A stretch of 6,188 nucleotides of DNA. It comes from an uncultured Eubacteriaceae bacterium. GTDB taxonomy: Bacteria; Bacillota; Clostridia; Lachnospirales; CAG-274. The notes below the pieces were generated by a model, which searched no databases, was not told where the DNA came from, and saw only the letters and a list, made by a program, of their open reading frames with translations. The DNA lies in contig CALIRN010000261.1 of NCBI GenBank assembly GCA_938042265.1, positions 1 to 6,188 on the forward strand, written 5' to 3'. The position numbers and the translations under genes were made by a program. Shown here in pieces: positions 1-5,622 of this stretch. Each line of letters opens with the position of its first letter. The first letter of the stretch is position 1.

Positions 1-261
1 CCCTGCAAGTACAGCATTCTGATGCCCGAAGTTCCTTGATAGGGTAAGCCCCGTAAAAATATCGTCGCTTTGGTGAAGCTCCTTTATTATATTCCAAGTT
101 TTGTCACGTGAGCCGTCATTAACAAATAAAATTTTGCTCTCACGGGATATTTTATCGGCATCAAATAAATTGGTGTATTTTGCTTTTAGCCTTTTTGCGG
201 TTTCAGGTAAAACCTCCTCCTCATAGTAGCAGGGTATTACCATATATAAAACAGGAGCCAT
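1..261 (-). CDS. Family-2 glycosyltransferase, N-terminal part (cut by window edge)
   Basis: The 87 visible codons form the start of a GT2-family (GT-A fold) glycosyltransferase of the GtrB/DPM1/CsbB type, which typically moves a sugar from a nucleotide sugar to undecaprenyl phosphate at the inner face of the membrane. Visible motifs are the first beta strand VIPCYYEEEVLPE (residues 8-20), the nucleotide-binding strand FVNDGSRDKTW (47-57) and LSRNFGHQNAVLAG (74-87), the usual signature before the catalytic region. The start ATG at 261-259 is preceded by AGGTGG, which lies inside the last codons of the upstream gtrA-like gene. The two genes are separated by only 2 nt, so translational coupling is likely. 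The rest of the catalytic domain and any C-terminal membrane helices lie outside the window, so the sugar and the exact subfamily cannot be determined. The gene is intact as far as visible. Confidence 0.9.
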   Translation of the reverse strand, partial: MAPVLYMVIPCYYEEEVLPETAKRLKAKYTNLFDADKISRESKILFVNDGSRDKTWNIIKELHQSDDIFTGLTLSRNFGHQNAVLAG

Positions 262-263
262 TT

Positions 264-662
264 TTATCCACCTCTTTCCTCTTTCCTGAAGGTCCAAAGT
301 TTATTTATTAAAAAATTAATAGGTGTTAATATTACCGCTGCAATAATGGGGGATATTTTTTCACTTATTGACAATTTATCTACAAAAGTATACAATAAAG
401 CGGTATTGATTAAGTATGTAAGGCCGTAAGTAAGATACATTTTTACAACGCCGCGTAAATGGGACTGACTGCTTTTGTCAAATACAAGCCGATAATTCCA
501 AAAATAGGAGTTAAGTGTGCTTACGATAAAGCCTGCCGTATTGCCAATCAAATAATATTTTGCATCAATAAATACAAATACATAGTATACAAAAAAACTT
601 ATAAGAGTGTTGGACAGACCGATAATTGAAAATTTTATAAATTGCCAAAGGTTTTTTAACAT
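264..662 (-). CDS. GtrA-family small membrane protein (putative polyprenyl-linked sugar flippase)
   Basis: This is a 132-residue integral membrane protein of the GtrA family (PF04138), about the usual size. GtrA proteins are thought to flip undecaprenyl-phosphate-linked sugars so they can be added to surface polymers. Four hydrophobic segments are visible at roughly residues 9-31, 36-54, 72-93 and 103-121. Family-type motifs are NTAGFIVSTLNSYFWNYRLVF-like sequence around 41-61 and NFLINKLWTF near 116-125, followed by a charged tail. I chose the ATG at 662 because AAGAGG lies just upstream (667-672). The frame stays open to a TTG at 689 and an ATG at 683, but neither has a ribosome binding site and both lie in or close to the probable promoter. 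It is directly followed, 2 nt after its stop, by a GT2 glycosyltransferase on the same strand, the classic partner. Confidence in the family is high; substrate unknown. Confidence 0.9.
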   Translation of the reverse strand: MLKNLWQFIKFSIIGLSNTLISFFVYYVFVFIDAKYYLIGNTAGFIVSTLNSYFWNYRLVFDKSSQSHLRGVVKMYLTYGLTYLINTALLYTFVDKLSISEKISPIIAAVILTPINFLINKLWTFRKEERGG

Positions 663-666
663 AGGA

Positions 667-672
667 CCTCTT
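667..672 (-). promoter_or_regulatory. Ribosome binding site deciding the gtrA-like start
   Basis: On the minus strand AAGAGG stands 4 nt before the ATG at 662. The spacing is a little short but no comparable site precedes the upstream TTG (689) or ATG (683), so it argues for the shorter 132-aa product. Confidence 0.6.
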
Positions 673-694
673 TTTATTAACATAAACAATAATT

Positions 695-723
695 ATTATA
701 CAAATAATAACACATTTTTCAGA
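695..723 (-). promoter_or_regulatory. Candidate promoter of the gtrA-glycosyltransferase unit
   Basis: A perfect TATAAT -10 hexamer is present on the minus strand at 700-695. The matching -35 region (around 723-717) is poor (TCTGAA/CTGAAA). Transcription would begin near 688, giving a leader of about 25 nt that contains the AAGAGG site and excludes the upstream TTG codon. The -10 is seen directly; activity is inferred, and in an AT-rich region a chance match is possible. Confidence 0.4.
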
Positions 724-795
724 GTTAATCAATGCTTTGGCGGCAAATGTTTTTTATTTAATATAAATTGCAATATAAAATGTCCATAAAATACA

Positions 796-1119
796 TTAAG
801 TAACATTGACATTATTTAACATCATATATGATGATTTGCCGTTAAATATTTTTATCGGATGATTATTTATCCAGTGTTCTATTATTTGGATTTTTTTCGG
901 AAAATTTAACTATGTCTGTTCCTTTCGTAATAAATCTTCTGATTAGCTTATTGATGTTTTCATTTGTACATCTTTCCCTACTATATGGATGTGCATAGTA
1001 TACTTAGTCCTTTTTGCTTCTGTTATTATTGAACATTCTATCCCCTCAAAATCAAGATTTTCACAACCATTGTCGCAGGTAATTGTTTTAGATGTTTCTT
1101 TGAATTTTTTACGTCCAAT
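796..1119 (-). pseudogene. Decayed IS30-family transposase, C-terminal remnant
   Basis: Reading the minus strand across three frames reconstructs the end of an IS30-family DDE transposase. Segment 1 (1119-1003) gives IGRKKF...KTITCDNGCE...LDFEGIE...AKRTK, containing the second catalytic Asp (TCDNG). One base is missing after RTK: a GTA codon is expected and only TA remains. Segment 2 (1000 to about 893) then continues YYAHPYSRERCTNENINKL and IRRFITKGTDIVKFS, which carries the catalytic Glu in the NEN motif. A second frame change in an A-rich run near 893-897 leads to segment 3, IQIIEHWINNHPIKIFNGKSS, ending at the TAA at 798-796. The N-terminal HTH and first catalytic Asp are absent: similarity stops at 1119, where the frame meets TAG. 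No terminal inverted repeats could be recognised. The assignment rests on my recognition of the IS30 C-terminal pattern. The element is inactive in this form. Confidence 0.85.
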
Positions 1120-1149
1120 CTATCTCTTAAGCTTAAGCAGGCGGCAGGT

Positions 1150-1350
1150 ATGCCATTTAATGAGTGGGACAGCTTCCGTAGTGAGTTAAATGAGCATTTT
1201 TTAGGTATAAGCCTTTATGGATATGCACGGGAAAAAAATGATACGGTTATTTACGGCGGGGAAATAACTGAAGAAGAGGAAGAACTTTACAGTGAATATA
1301 AAATACTGGAATATTATCTGTTTTTCAGACAGGGATTGTTGGAAAATTAG
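1150..1350 (+). CDS. Orphan 66-aa open frame, probably the 3' remnant of a truncated gene
   Basis: I do not recognise the family. The frame encodes 66 residues, starting MPFNEWDSFRSELNEHF, with a run of five glutamates near residues 41-45 and an aromatic, probably helical end (YKILEYYLFFRQ). The residue mix (Trp, Tyr, acidic and basic alternation) looks more protein-like than the surrounding AT-rich DNA. The frame is open upstream of the ATG and already looks coding from about 1125 (SLKLKQAAG precedes the Met). That is exactly where the IS30 remnant on the other strand ends. AGGCGG lies 5 nt before the ATG and could serve as a weak ribosome binding site, so a small genuine gene is possible. 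A terminator follows about 70 nt after the stop. My preferred reading is the C-terminal fragment of a gene whose 5' part was lost with the IS30 insertion or a deletion. Confidence 0.4.
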   Translation: MPFNEWDSFRSELNEHFLGISLYGYAREKNDTVIYGGEITEEEEELYSEYKILEYYLFFRQGLLEN

Positions 1351-1420
1351 CGATAAAGCGTTAAGCTTTTTTGTAAATTTATTTTTAGTTACATTTAATC
1401 AGTGTTTCCCTAACGCCGAA

Positions 1421-1454
1421 GGGGCTATCATATATATTTATGATAGTCTTTTTT
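1421..1454 (+). terminator. Rho-independent terminator upstream of the hisS operon
   Basis: GGCTATCATA (1423-1432) pairs with TATGATAGTC (1439-1448) with one G-U pair and a 6-nt loop, followed by six T (1449-1454). There is no T run on the other side, so it acts only for plus-strand transcripts. It probably belonged to the gene whose remnant ends at 1350 and shields the hisS operon from read-through. Confidence 0.8.
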
Positions 1455-1611
1455 GCTTGGCTGTTTACCTAATTTATTTTTACCTTTGAATTAATCAGTA
1501 TTTACTTATAACAATTGCAAAATGTCTGTGATGTGGTAAGTTGTATAGCCATTTATAAATAGATATCTGAACTTTAACAGATAAAAATCGGTTACGAAAA
1601 AATACAGGTTT
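1455..1611. other. AT-rich spacer with no recognisable feature
   Basis: Between the terminator and the hisS promoter region I see no convincing coding frame, no T-box or other riboswitch core and no tRNA. A minus-strand frame running back from inside hisS (1782 to 1495) has no ribosome binding site and I regard it as spurious. Confidence 0.6.
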
Positions 1612-1637
1612 AATTGCAAAAAATAATTGCAAAAATC
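1612..1637 (+). repeat. Two tandem 13-nt AATTGCAAAAA units overlapping the hisS -35 box
   Basis: AATTGCAAAAAAT (1612-1624) is followed at once by AATTGCAAAAATC (1625-1637), matching at 11 of 13 positions. The second copy contains the TTGCAA used as -35 hexamer. It may be a local duplication or A-tract bending/UP-type DNA. Confidence 0.5.
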
Positions 1638-1655
1638 CCCGTAAAGGTTTATTAT
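1627..1655 (+). promoter_or_regulatory. Sigma-A type promoter of hisS-aspS
   Basis: TTGCAA (1627-1632), a 17-nt spacer and TATTAT (1650-1655) give a good housekeeping promoter. Transcription would start near 1662, leaving a leader of about 25 nt to the hisS ATG. Such a leader is too short for a T-box or attenuator. The hisS ribosome binding site AAGGAG is at 1675-1680, 7 nt before the ATG. Confidence 0.65.
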
Positions 1656-1687
1656 ATATATAACTATGTTTAGTAAGGAGTAATTTT

Positions 1688-3001
1688 ATGTCACAGGATA
1701 AGGTAAAACCGAGGATAATGCCGGGCTTTATGGAGCTTTTGCCCTCAGAGCAGATATTATTTAACAAAATGTATGATACCATACGTCAGGTGTATGAAAG
1801 CTTTGGGTTTTTGCCCCTTGATACGCCTGTACTGGAGCTTGCCGATGTACTGCTTGCCAAGGCGGGCGGCGAAACGGAAAAGCAGATTTACCGCTTTACA
1901 AAGGGAGATACGGATATGGCTATGCGCTTTGATTTGACCGTACCCCTTGCAAGATATGTGACACAGCATTCAGGTGAGCTGACCTTCCCTTTTAAGCGTT
2001 ATCAGATGAGTAAGGTTTACAGGGGCGAACGTCCGCAGAAGGGGCGCTTCAGAGAATTTTATCAGTGTGATATTGATATTATCGGCAATGATGAGCTGCC
2101 TTTGGTTTATGACGGCGAGATACCTGCCGTTATTTATAATATATTTAAAAGGCTTGATTTTGGCAAGTTTACAATAAGGCTTAATAACCGTAAGGTTTTA
2201 AACGGATTTTTTGATTATCTCGGTCTTGAGGAAAGCATCGGAGATATACTGCGTACAATAGATAAAATTGATAAAATAGGTGCCAAAAAGGTGCTTGAGG
2301 AGCTTGCCGAGCTTGGCGTAAGCGGTGAAGCAGGTGATAAGATACTTAAGTTTATTACCGCAGAGGGAGCGACCGATGAAAAAATCACCTGCCTTAAGGC
2401 AATGGGTATTGCAAACGATACCTTTGCCGAGGGTGTTTCGGAGCTTGAGCAGGTTACAGACTATATGCGTATGTTTGGTATTGAGGAGGACTATTTTACC
2501 CTTGATTTAACCATAGCCAGGGGGCTTGATTATTATACGGGTACTGTTTATGAAACGGTACTTGACGATTACAGAAATCTGGGCAGCGTTTGTTCGGGTG
2601 GCCGATATGATAACCTTACGGGCTATTATACAAAGCAGAAAATGCCGGGTATCGGTATTTCAATAGGACTTACAAGGCTGTTTTCACAGCTTAAGGAGGT
2701 TGGACTTATCTCCGCTGAGAGCAAGAGTCTTGTTAAGGTGCTTATTGCACCTATGGACTGCGATATGGGCTATGCCTTAAAGGCAGCGTCCATTTTAAGG
2801 ACGGGCGGCATACCTGCCGAGGTTTACTACGGGGATAAGGGCTTTAAGCATAAAATGAAGTATGCAGACAGGCTGGGTATTCCTTATGTTGTAGTTATTG
2901 GTACAAACGAGCAGGAAAGCAGCAGTGTTGCCGTTAAAAATATGACAACGGGTGAGCAGGTAACTGTTCCACTTGAAAATATAGCAGAAGCAATCAGATA
3001 A
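1688..3001 (+). CDS. hisS: Histidyl-tRNA synthetase (HisRS)
   Basis: This is a 437-aa class II aminoacyl-tRNA synthetase charging tRNA-His with histidine in the cytoplasm; the length is normal. Motif 1 lies around residues 39-50 (FGFLPLDTPVLE). Motif 2 is at 105-133 and contains YRGERPQKGRFREFYQCD. The histidine signature ARGLDYYTGTVYE is at 277-289, a second one (SVCSGGRYDNL) is at 300-310, and motif 3 (PGIGISIGLTRL) is at 320-331 with Arg330. The C-terminal anticodon-binding domain begins near 348. Motif 2 has YRGERPQ and FYQCDIDIIG rather than the FRYERPQ/FHQ form of E. coli HisRS. This resembles the lineage that includes Bacteroidetes and eukaryote-like enzymes. It is not HisZ, since both HisA signatures and the motif 2 and 3 arginines are present. 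The start is fixed by AAGGAG 7 nt upstream, and aspS follows after 15 nt in one operon. Confidence 0.97.
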   Translation: MSQDKVKPRIMPGFMELLPSEQILFNKMYDTIRQVYESFGFLPLDTPVLELADVLLAKAGGETEKQIYRFTKGDTDMAMRFDLTVPLARYVTQHSGELTFPFKRYQMSKVYRGERPQKGRFREFYQCDIDIIGNDELPLVYDGEIPAVIYNIFKRLDFGKFTIRLNNRKVLNGFFDYLGLEESIGDILRTIDKIDKIGAKKVLEELAELGVSGEAGDKILKFITAEGATDEKITCLKAMGIANDTFAEGVSELEQVTDYMRMFGIEEDYFTLDLTIARGLDYYTGTVYETVLDDYRNLGSVCSGGRYDNLTGYYTKQKMPGIGISIGLTRLFSQLKEVGLISAESKSLVKVLIAPMDCDMGYALKAASILRTGGIPAEVYYGDKGFKHKMKYADRLGIPYVVVIGTNEQESSSVAVKNMTTGEQVTVPLENIAEAIR

Positions 3002-3016
3002 AGGAGATTAGTAACA

Positions 3017-4813
3017 ATGGGCGAATTTATGACAGGTCTTAAGCGCAGCTGTTACTGCGGTCAGGTCAGCGAGGCTATGATTGGCAGAGAGGTTACTCTC
3101 ATGGGTTGGGTAAGCAGAAGAAGAGTGTTCAGTCACTTTTCCTTTATTCTGCTCCGTGACCGTACGGGTATTGTGCAGGTGGTTGTTGACGGTGACAACT
3201 CGCCTGAGGATATAGTTAAAAAGGATAAGGAAATCAGAGGTGAGTATGTTCTTGCGGTAAAGGGTATTGTCCAGGCAAGAACAGAGGAAAATATCAATGA
3301 TAAAATGACAACAGGAAGAGTTGAGGTTGCCGTTACCGAGCTTAGAATTCTGTCCGAGTCGGAAACACCTCCTTTCCAGGTTGAGGAAAGAGTTGACGTG
3401 TCAACGGAATTAAGGCTAAAATATCGTTACCTTGATTTAAGGCGTCCTAATGTGGCAAAAAACATTATTATGCGTCATCAGGTTGCGCAGCTTGTAAGGA
3501 GCTTTTTAAGTGAGGAGGGCTTTATTGAAATTGAAACTCCCATGCTTACAAAGTCAACTCCTGAGGGTGCAAGGGATTACCTTGTACCAAGCCGTGTGCA
3601 TCCGGGCAACTTCTATGCTTTGCCACAGAGCCCGCAGCTTTTCAAGCAGCTTTTAATGGTATCCGGCTTTGACCGTTATTTTCAGCTGGCAAAATGCTTC
3701 CGTGATGAGGATTTAAGAGCAGACAGACAGCCTGAATTTACTCAGATAGATATGGAGCTTTCATTTGTTGATATTGACGATATTATGGACATAAATGAAA
3801 GACTTATGAAAAAAGTATTTAAGGAAATAAAGGGTATGGATATTTCTACACCTTTTGAGAGAATGCCATGGGTTGAGGCTATGGAGCGTTTTGGCTCGGA
3901 TAAGCCTGACGTACGCTTTGGTATGGAGCTTAAAAATATCACGGATATTGTAAACGGCAGTGAGTTTGGCGTGTTCCAGAATGCTATTGATGCAGGCGGC
4001 TCGGTAAGAGGCATTAACGCAGAGGGACTTGGCTCCCTCCCACGCAAGCAGCTTGATAAGCTTGTTGACCTTGCCAAGACCTATGGTGCAAAGGGACTTG
4101 CATGGATTGTTGTAAATGAGGACGGATACAAGACCACAATTTCAAAATTCTTTGATGATACGAAGATAGGCGAAATTGCTGCACGCTTTGAGGCTAAGGC
4201 AGGCGATTTAATCCTTATCTGTGCGGATAAAAATAAGGTTGTATTTGACGCTCTGGGAGCATTAAGGCTTGATTGTGCTAAACGTCTTGATCTGTTAAAG
4301 GATGATGATTACAGATTTTTGTGGGTAACGGAGTTCCCTATGCTTGAATACAGCGAGGAGGAGCAGCGATATGTTGCTGTTCACCATCCGTTTACCGCAC
4401 CTATGGACGAGGATTTGCAGTATCTTGATTCTGATCCGGGCAGAGTGCGTGCTAAGGCTTACGATATGGTGCTTAACGGTTGTGAGGTAGGCGGCGGCAG
4501 TATAAGAATACACCGTCAGGATATTCAGCAGCAGATGTTTAAACTTTTGGGCTTTACTCCTGAGGATGCACAGGAGCGCTTCGGTTTCCTGTTGGATGCA
4601 TTTAAGTACGGCGCACCGCCTCACGGCGGTCTTGCCTTCGGTCTTGACAGAATGGTTATGCTACTTTGCGGCGCAGAGAGTATCAGGGACGTAATTGCCT
4701 TTCCTAAGGTTAAAGATGCTAGCTGTCTGCTTACGGACGCACCTAATGTTGTTGAGCAGAAGCAGCTTGATGAGCTGGGTATAGCTATTGTTGAGAATAA
4801 TAACGGAGAATAA
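3017..4813 (+). CDS. aspS: Aspartyl-tRNA synthetase (AspRS), bacterial type with GAD domain
   Basis: This 598-aa class IIb synthetase charges tRNA-Asp. The N-terminal OB-fold anticodon-binding domain covers about 1-110. The catalytic core begins near 135 (RYLDLRRP). Motif 1 is around 168-176, QSPQLFKQLLM lies at 204-214 and motif 2, FRDEDLRADRQPEFTQID, at 228-245. A bacterial GAD insertion spans roughly 285-425, and motif 3 (GGLAFGLDRMVMLL) is at 537-550 with Arg545. The start at 3017 is supported by AAGGAG (3001-3006), which begins within the hisS stop codon; a Met at residue 5 is too far from it. In the OB-fold loop the usual RRRDLG/RRRDHG reads RRRVFSH (34-40). Phe38 stands where non-discriminating enzymes have His, and Glu91 where they have Gly. 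This favours a tRNA-Asp-specific enzyme, but that is inference. A terminator follows within 20 nt. Confidence 0.98.
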   Translation: MGEFMTGLKRSCYCGQVSEAMIGREVTLMGWVSRRRVFSHFSFILLRDRTGIVQVVVDGDNSPEDIVKKDKEIRGEYVLAVKGIVQARTEENINDKMTTGRVEVAVTELRILSESETPPFQVEERVDVSTELRLKYRYLDLRRPNVAKNIIMRHQVAQLVRSFLSEEGFIEIETPMLTKSTPEGARDYLVPSRVHPGNFYALPQSPQLFKQLLMVSGFDRYFQLAKCFRDEDLRADRQPEFTQIDMELSFVDIDDIMDINERLMKKVFKEIKGMDISTPFERMPWVEAMERFGSDKPDVRFGMELKNITDIVNGSEFGVFQNAIDAGGSVRGINAEGLGSLPRKQLDKLVDLAKTYGAKGLAWIVVNEDGYKTTISKFFDDTKIGEIAARFEAKAGDLILICADKNKVVFDALGALRLDCAKRLDLLKDDDYRFLWVTEFPMLEYSEEEQRYVAVHHPFTAPMDEDLQYLDSDPGRVRAKAYDMVLNGCEVGGGSIRIHRQDIQQQMFKLLGFTPEDAQERFGFLLDAFKYGAPPHGGLAFGLDRMVMLLCGAESIRDVIAFPKVKDASCLLTDAPNVVEQKQLDELGIAIVENNNGE

Positions 4814-4829
4814 TTATGTTTTATGTATT

Positions 4830-4863
4830 AAGGACGTTTCCCTTTTTGGAAAGCGTCCTTTTT
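4830..4863 (+). terminator. Rho-independent terminator of the hisS-aspS operon
   Basis: GGACGTTTCC (4832-4841) pairs with GGAAAGCGTCC (4848-4858), leaving a single bulged G and a 6-nt loop (CTTTTT), followed by TTTTT (4859-4863). It lies about 17 nt after the aspS stop codon. Confidence 0.88.
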
Positions 4864-4870
4864 ATATTAA

Positions 4871-4904
4871 CAAAACAACAGCTAACGTCTTAACCGTTGT
4901 TTTG
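4871..4904. repeat. Inverted repeat CAAAACAAC / GTTGTTTTG
   Basis: A perfect 9-bp inverted repeat (4871-4879 and 4896-4904) encloses a 16-nt loop. There is no U tract after it on either strand, so it is not a typical terminator. It lies between the aspS terminator and the lipoprotein gene. It may be an operator, a leader hairpin, or chance in AT-rich DNA. Confidence 0.45.
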
Positions 4905-4911
4905 ATGTATA

Positions 4912-4941
4912 CATATTTTTAGCTTAAAAGTTAAAAATATG
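4912..4941. repeat. 30-nt near-perfect palindrome upstream of the lipoprotein gene
   Basis: CATATTTTTAGCTT pairs with AAGTTAAAAATATG: 14 positions with one G-T mismatch and 2 central bases. It ends 32 nt before the lipoprotein ATG and has no T run after it on either strand. Its position suggests a regulator-binding site or a hairpin in the 5' leader; no clear -35/-10 pair could be assigned to this gene. Confidence 0.55.
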
Positions 4942-4973
4942 AGTAAATAAATCAAATTGCAAAGAGGTAAATT

Positions 4974-5432
4974 ATGAAAAAAATATTTTATGCTTTTATG
5001 CTTGTTTTTGCCCTTACGGGTTGCGGAAAATATGAAAATGAAACCGTATCCTTAAGTGAGCTTGGCAGTGCATTAAGCTTTGCAGCGGATATGGAAGATG
5101 TGGTTTATGAAGACCTTATGGATATGGAGGCAGCGGCACACTACGGTATTTCACCTAATGAAATCGAAGGAGGTGTGGTATACCGTTCAACGGATGGGGA
5201 GGAGGCCGATGAGGTGATTTTGGTTAAGGCTAAAAATCATGATTTTTTAAGAAATGTGGAAATGGCGCTGGAGTCGGAGGCAAATGACTTAAGCAATGCA
5301 TGGAAATACGATGCGGAGGAAAGAGAAAAGACAGAGAAGCATATATTAAAAACCAGAGGAATGTATGTGCTTTTGGCTGTAACTGAGGAACCTGAAAGGG
5401 TGGAAAAGGTGTTTGACGGGATGATTAGGTAA
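4974..5432 (+). CDS. Small lipoprotein, DUF4358-type
   Basis: This 152-aa exported lipoprotein has a short signal peptide (MKKIFYAFMLVFA) and a lipobox LTGC, so Cys17 should be lipidated and the protein anchored to the outer face of the membrane. The mature part is acidic, begins with a short linker, and matches the layout I know for DUF4358, a Firmicutes family of unknown function. That layout is YGI..NEIEGGVVY (near 107-120 bp into the mature coding part, residues 57-70), then EADEVILVKAKN (77-88), a helical stretch with many Glu, and the end strand GMYVLLAVTEEPERVEKVF (129-147). The family is recognised by pattern only. AAGAGG stands 6 nt before the ATG. It appears to be a single-gene unit, bounded by the aspS terminator and its own terminator, with two inverted repeats in the leader. 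No enzymatic residues are evident. Confidence 0.85.
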   Translation: MKKIFYAFMLVFALTGCGKYENETVSLSELGSALSFAADMEDVVYEDLMDMEAAAHYGISPNEIEGGVVYRSTDGEEADEVILVKAKNHDFLRNVEMALESEANDLSNAWKYDAEEREKTEKHILKTRGMYVLLAVTEEPERVEKVFDGMIR

Positions 5433-5484
5433 ATTAGTGTTTATTAGCAGGCTAAGCACATATTTCAACTTTTTTGACAGTTTG

Positions 5485-5512
5485 AGAAGCTGACTTAAGT
5501 CGGCTTCTTTTT
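5485..5512 (+). terminator. Rho-independent terminator of the lipoprotein gene
   Basis: GAAGCTGACT (5486-5495) pairs with AGTCGGCTTC (5498-5507) with one G-U pair and a tight central TA (in practice a 4-6 nt loop), followed by TTTTT (5508-5512). Confidence 0.85.
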
Positions 5513-5526
5513 ATGTTACGGAGGGT

Positions 5527-5555
5527 TTGCATTAGTATTTTTTATATGCTATAAT
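5527..5555 (+). promoter_or_regulatory. Strong sigma-A promoter with extended -10 for the NifX-like gene
   Basis: TTGCAT (5527-5532), a 17-nt spacer ending in TGC, and a perfect TATAAT (5550-5555) form an extended -10 promoter. Transcription would start near 5562, giving a leader of about 60 nt that is A-rich and without obvious structure. It is the best promoter in the window. Confidence 0.8.
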
Positions 5556-5606
5556 TATATCAATTTGAAGGAAAAAACAGAACATAATTATTAATATAAA
5601 TTAAAA

Positions 5607-5612
5607 AAGGAG
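5607..5612 (+). promoter_or_regulatory. Ribosome binding site deciding the NifX-like start
   Basis: AAGGAG is 1 nt before the ATG at 5614, too close to serve it, but 10 nt before the ATG at 5623. The shorter product (131 aa, beginning MKIAVTYDNG) also matches the family start. Confidence 0.8.
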
Positions 5613-5622
5613 TATGATTAAT

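Noticed and set aside
607..789. Plus-strand open frame of 60 codons, Asn/Phe rich
   Set aside because: It overlaps the start and promoter of the gtrA-like gene in antisense, and its composition simply reflects AT-rich DNA.
989..1189. Plus-strand open frame of 66 codons
   Set aside because: It is the opposite strand of the IS30 transposase remnant, has no ribosome binding site, and its hydrophobic product is typical of an antisense reading.
1355..1373. Small AAAGC/GCTTT hairpin followed by T residues just after the orphan fragment
   Set aside because: Only 5 AT-rich base pairs, so too weak to call a terminator next to the much better one at 1421-1454.
1405..1432. CGCCGAAGGGGC before the terminator, reminiscent of the end of a glycine riboswitch aptamer
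   Set aside because: The other conserved parts (GGAGAG-like and the CTCTCAGGCAAAAGGACAGA-type segment) are missing, and the sequence runs straight into a terminator following a coding remnant. Best taken as chance.
1292..1489. Plus-strand frame overlapping the orphan fragment and the terminator
   Set aside because: It runs through the hairpin and U tract and has no ribosome binding site.
1495..1969. Minus-strand frames inside and upstream of hisS
   Set aside because: They are antisense to hisS, lack ribosome binding sites and resemble no family I know.
3742..4624. Two minus-strand frames of about 110 codons inside aspS
   Set aside because: They are antisense to a confidently identified gene and have biased low-complexity products.
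5614..5622. Upstream ATG (5614) as start of the NifX-like protein
   Set aside because: It is only 1 nt from the AAGGAG site, while the ATG at 5623 has workable spacing and gives the normal family N-terminus.
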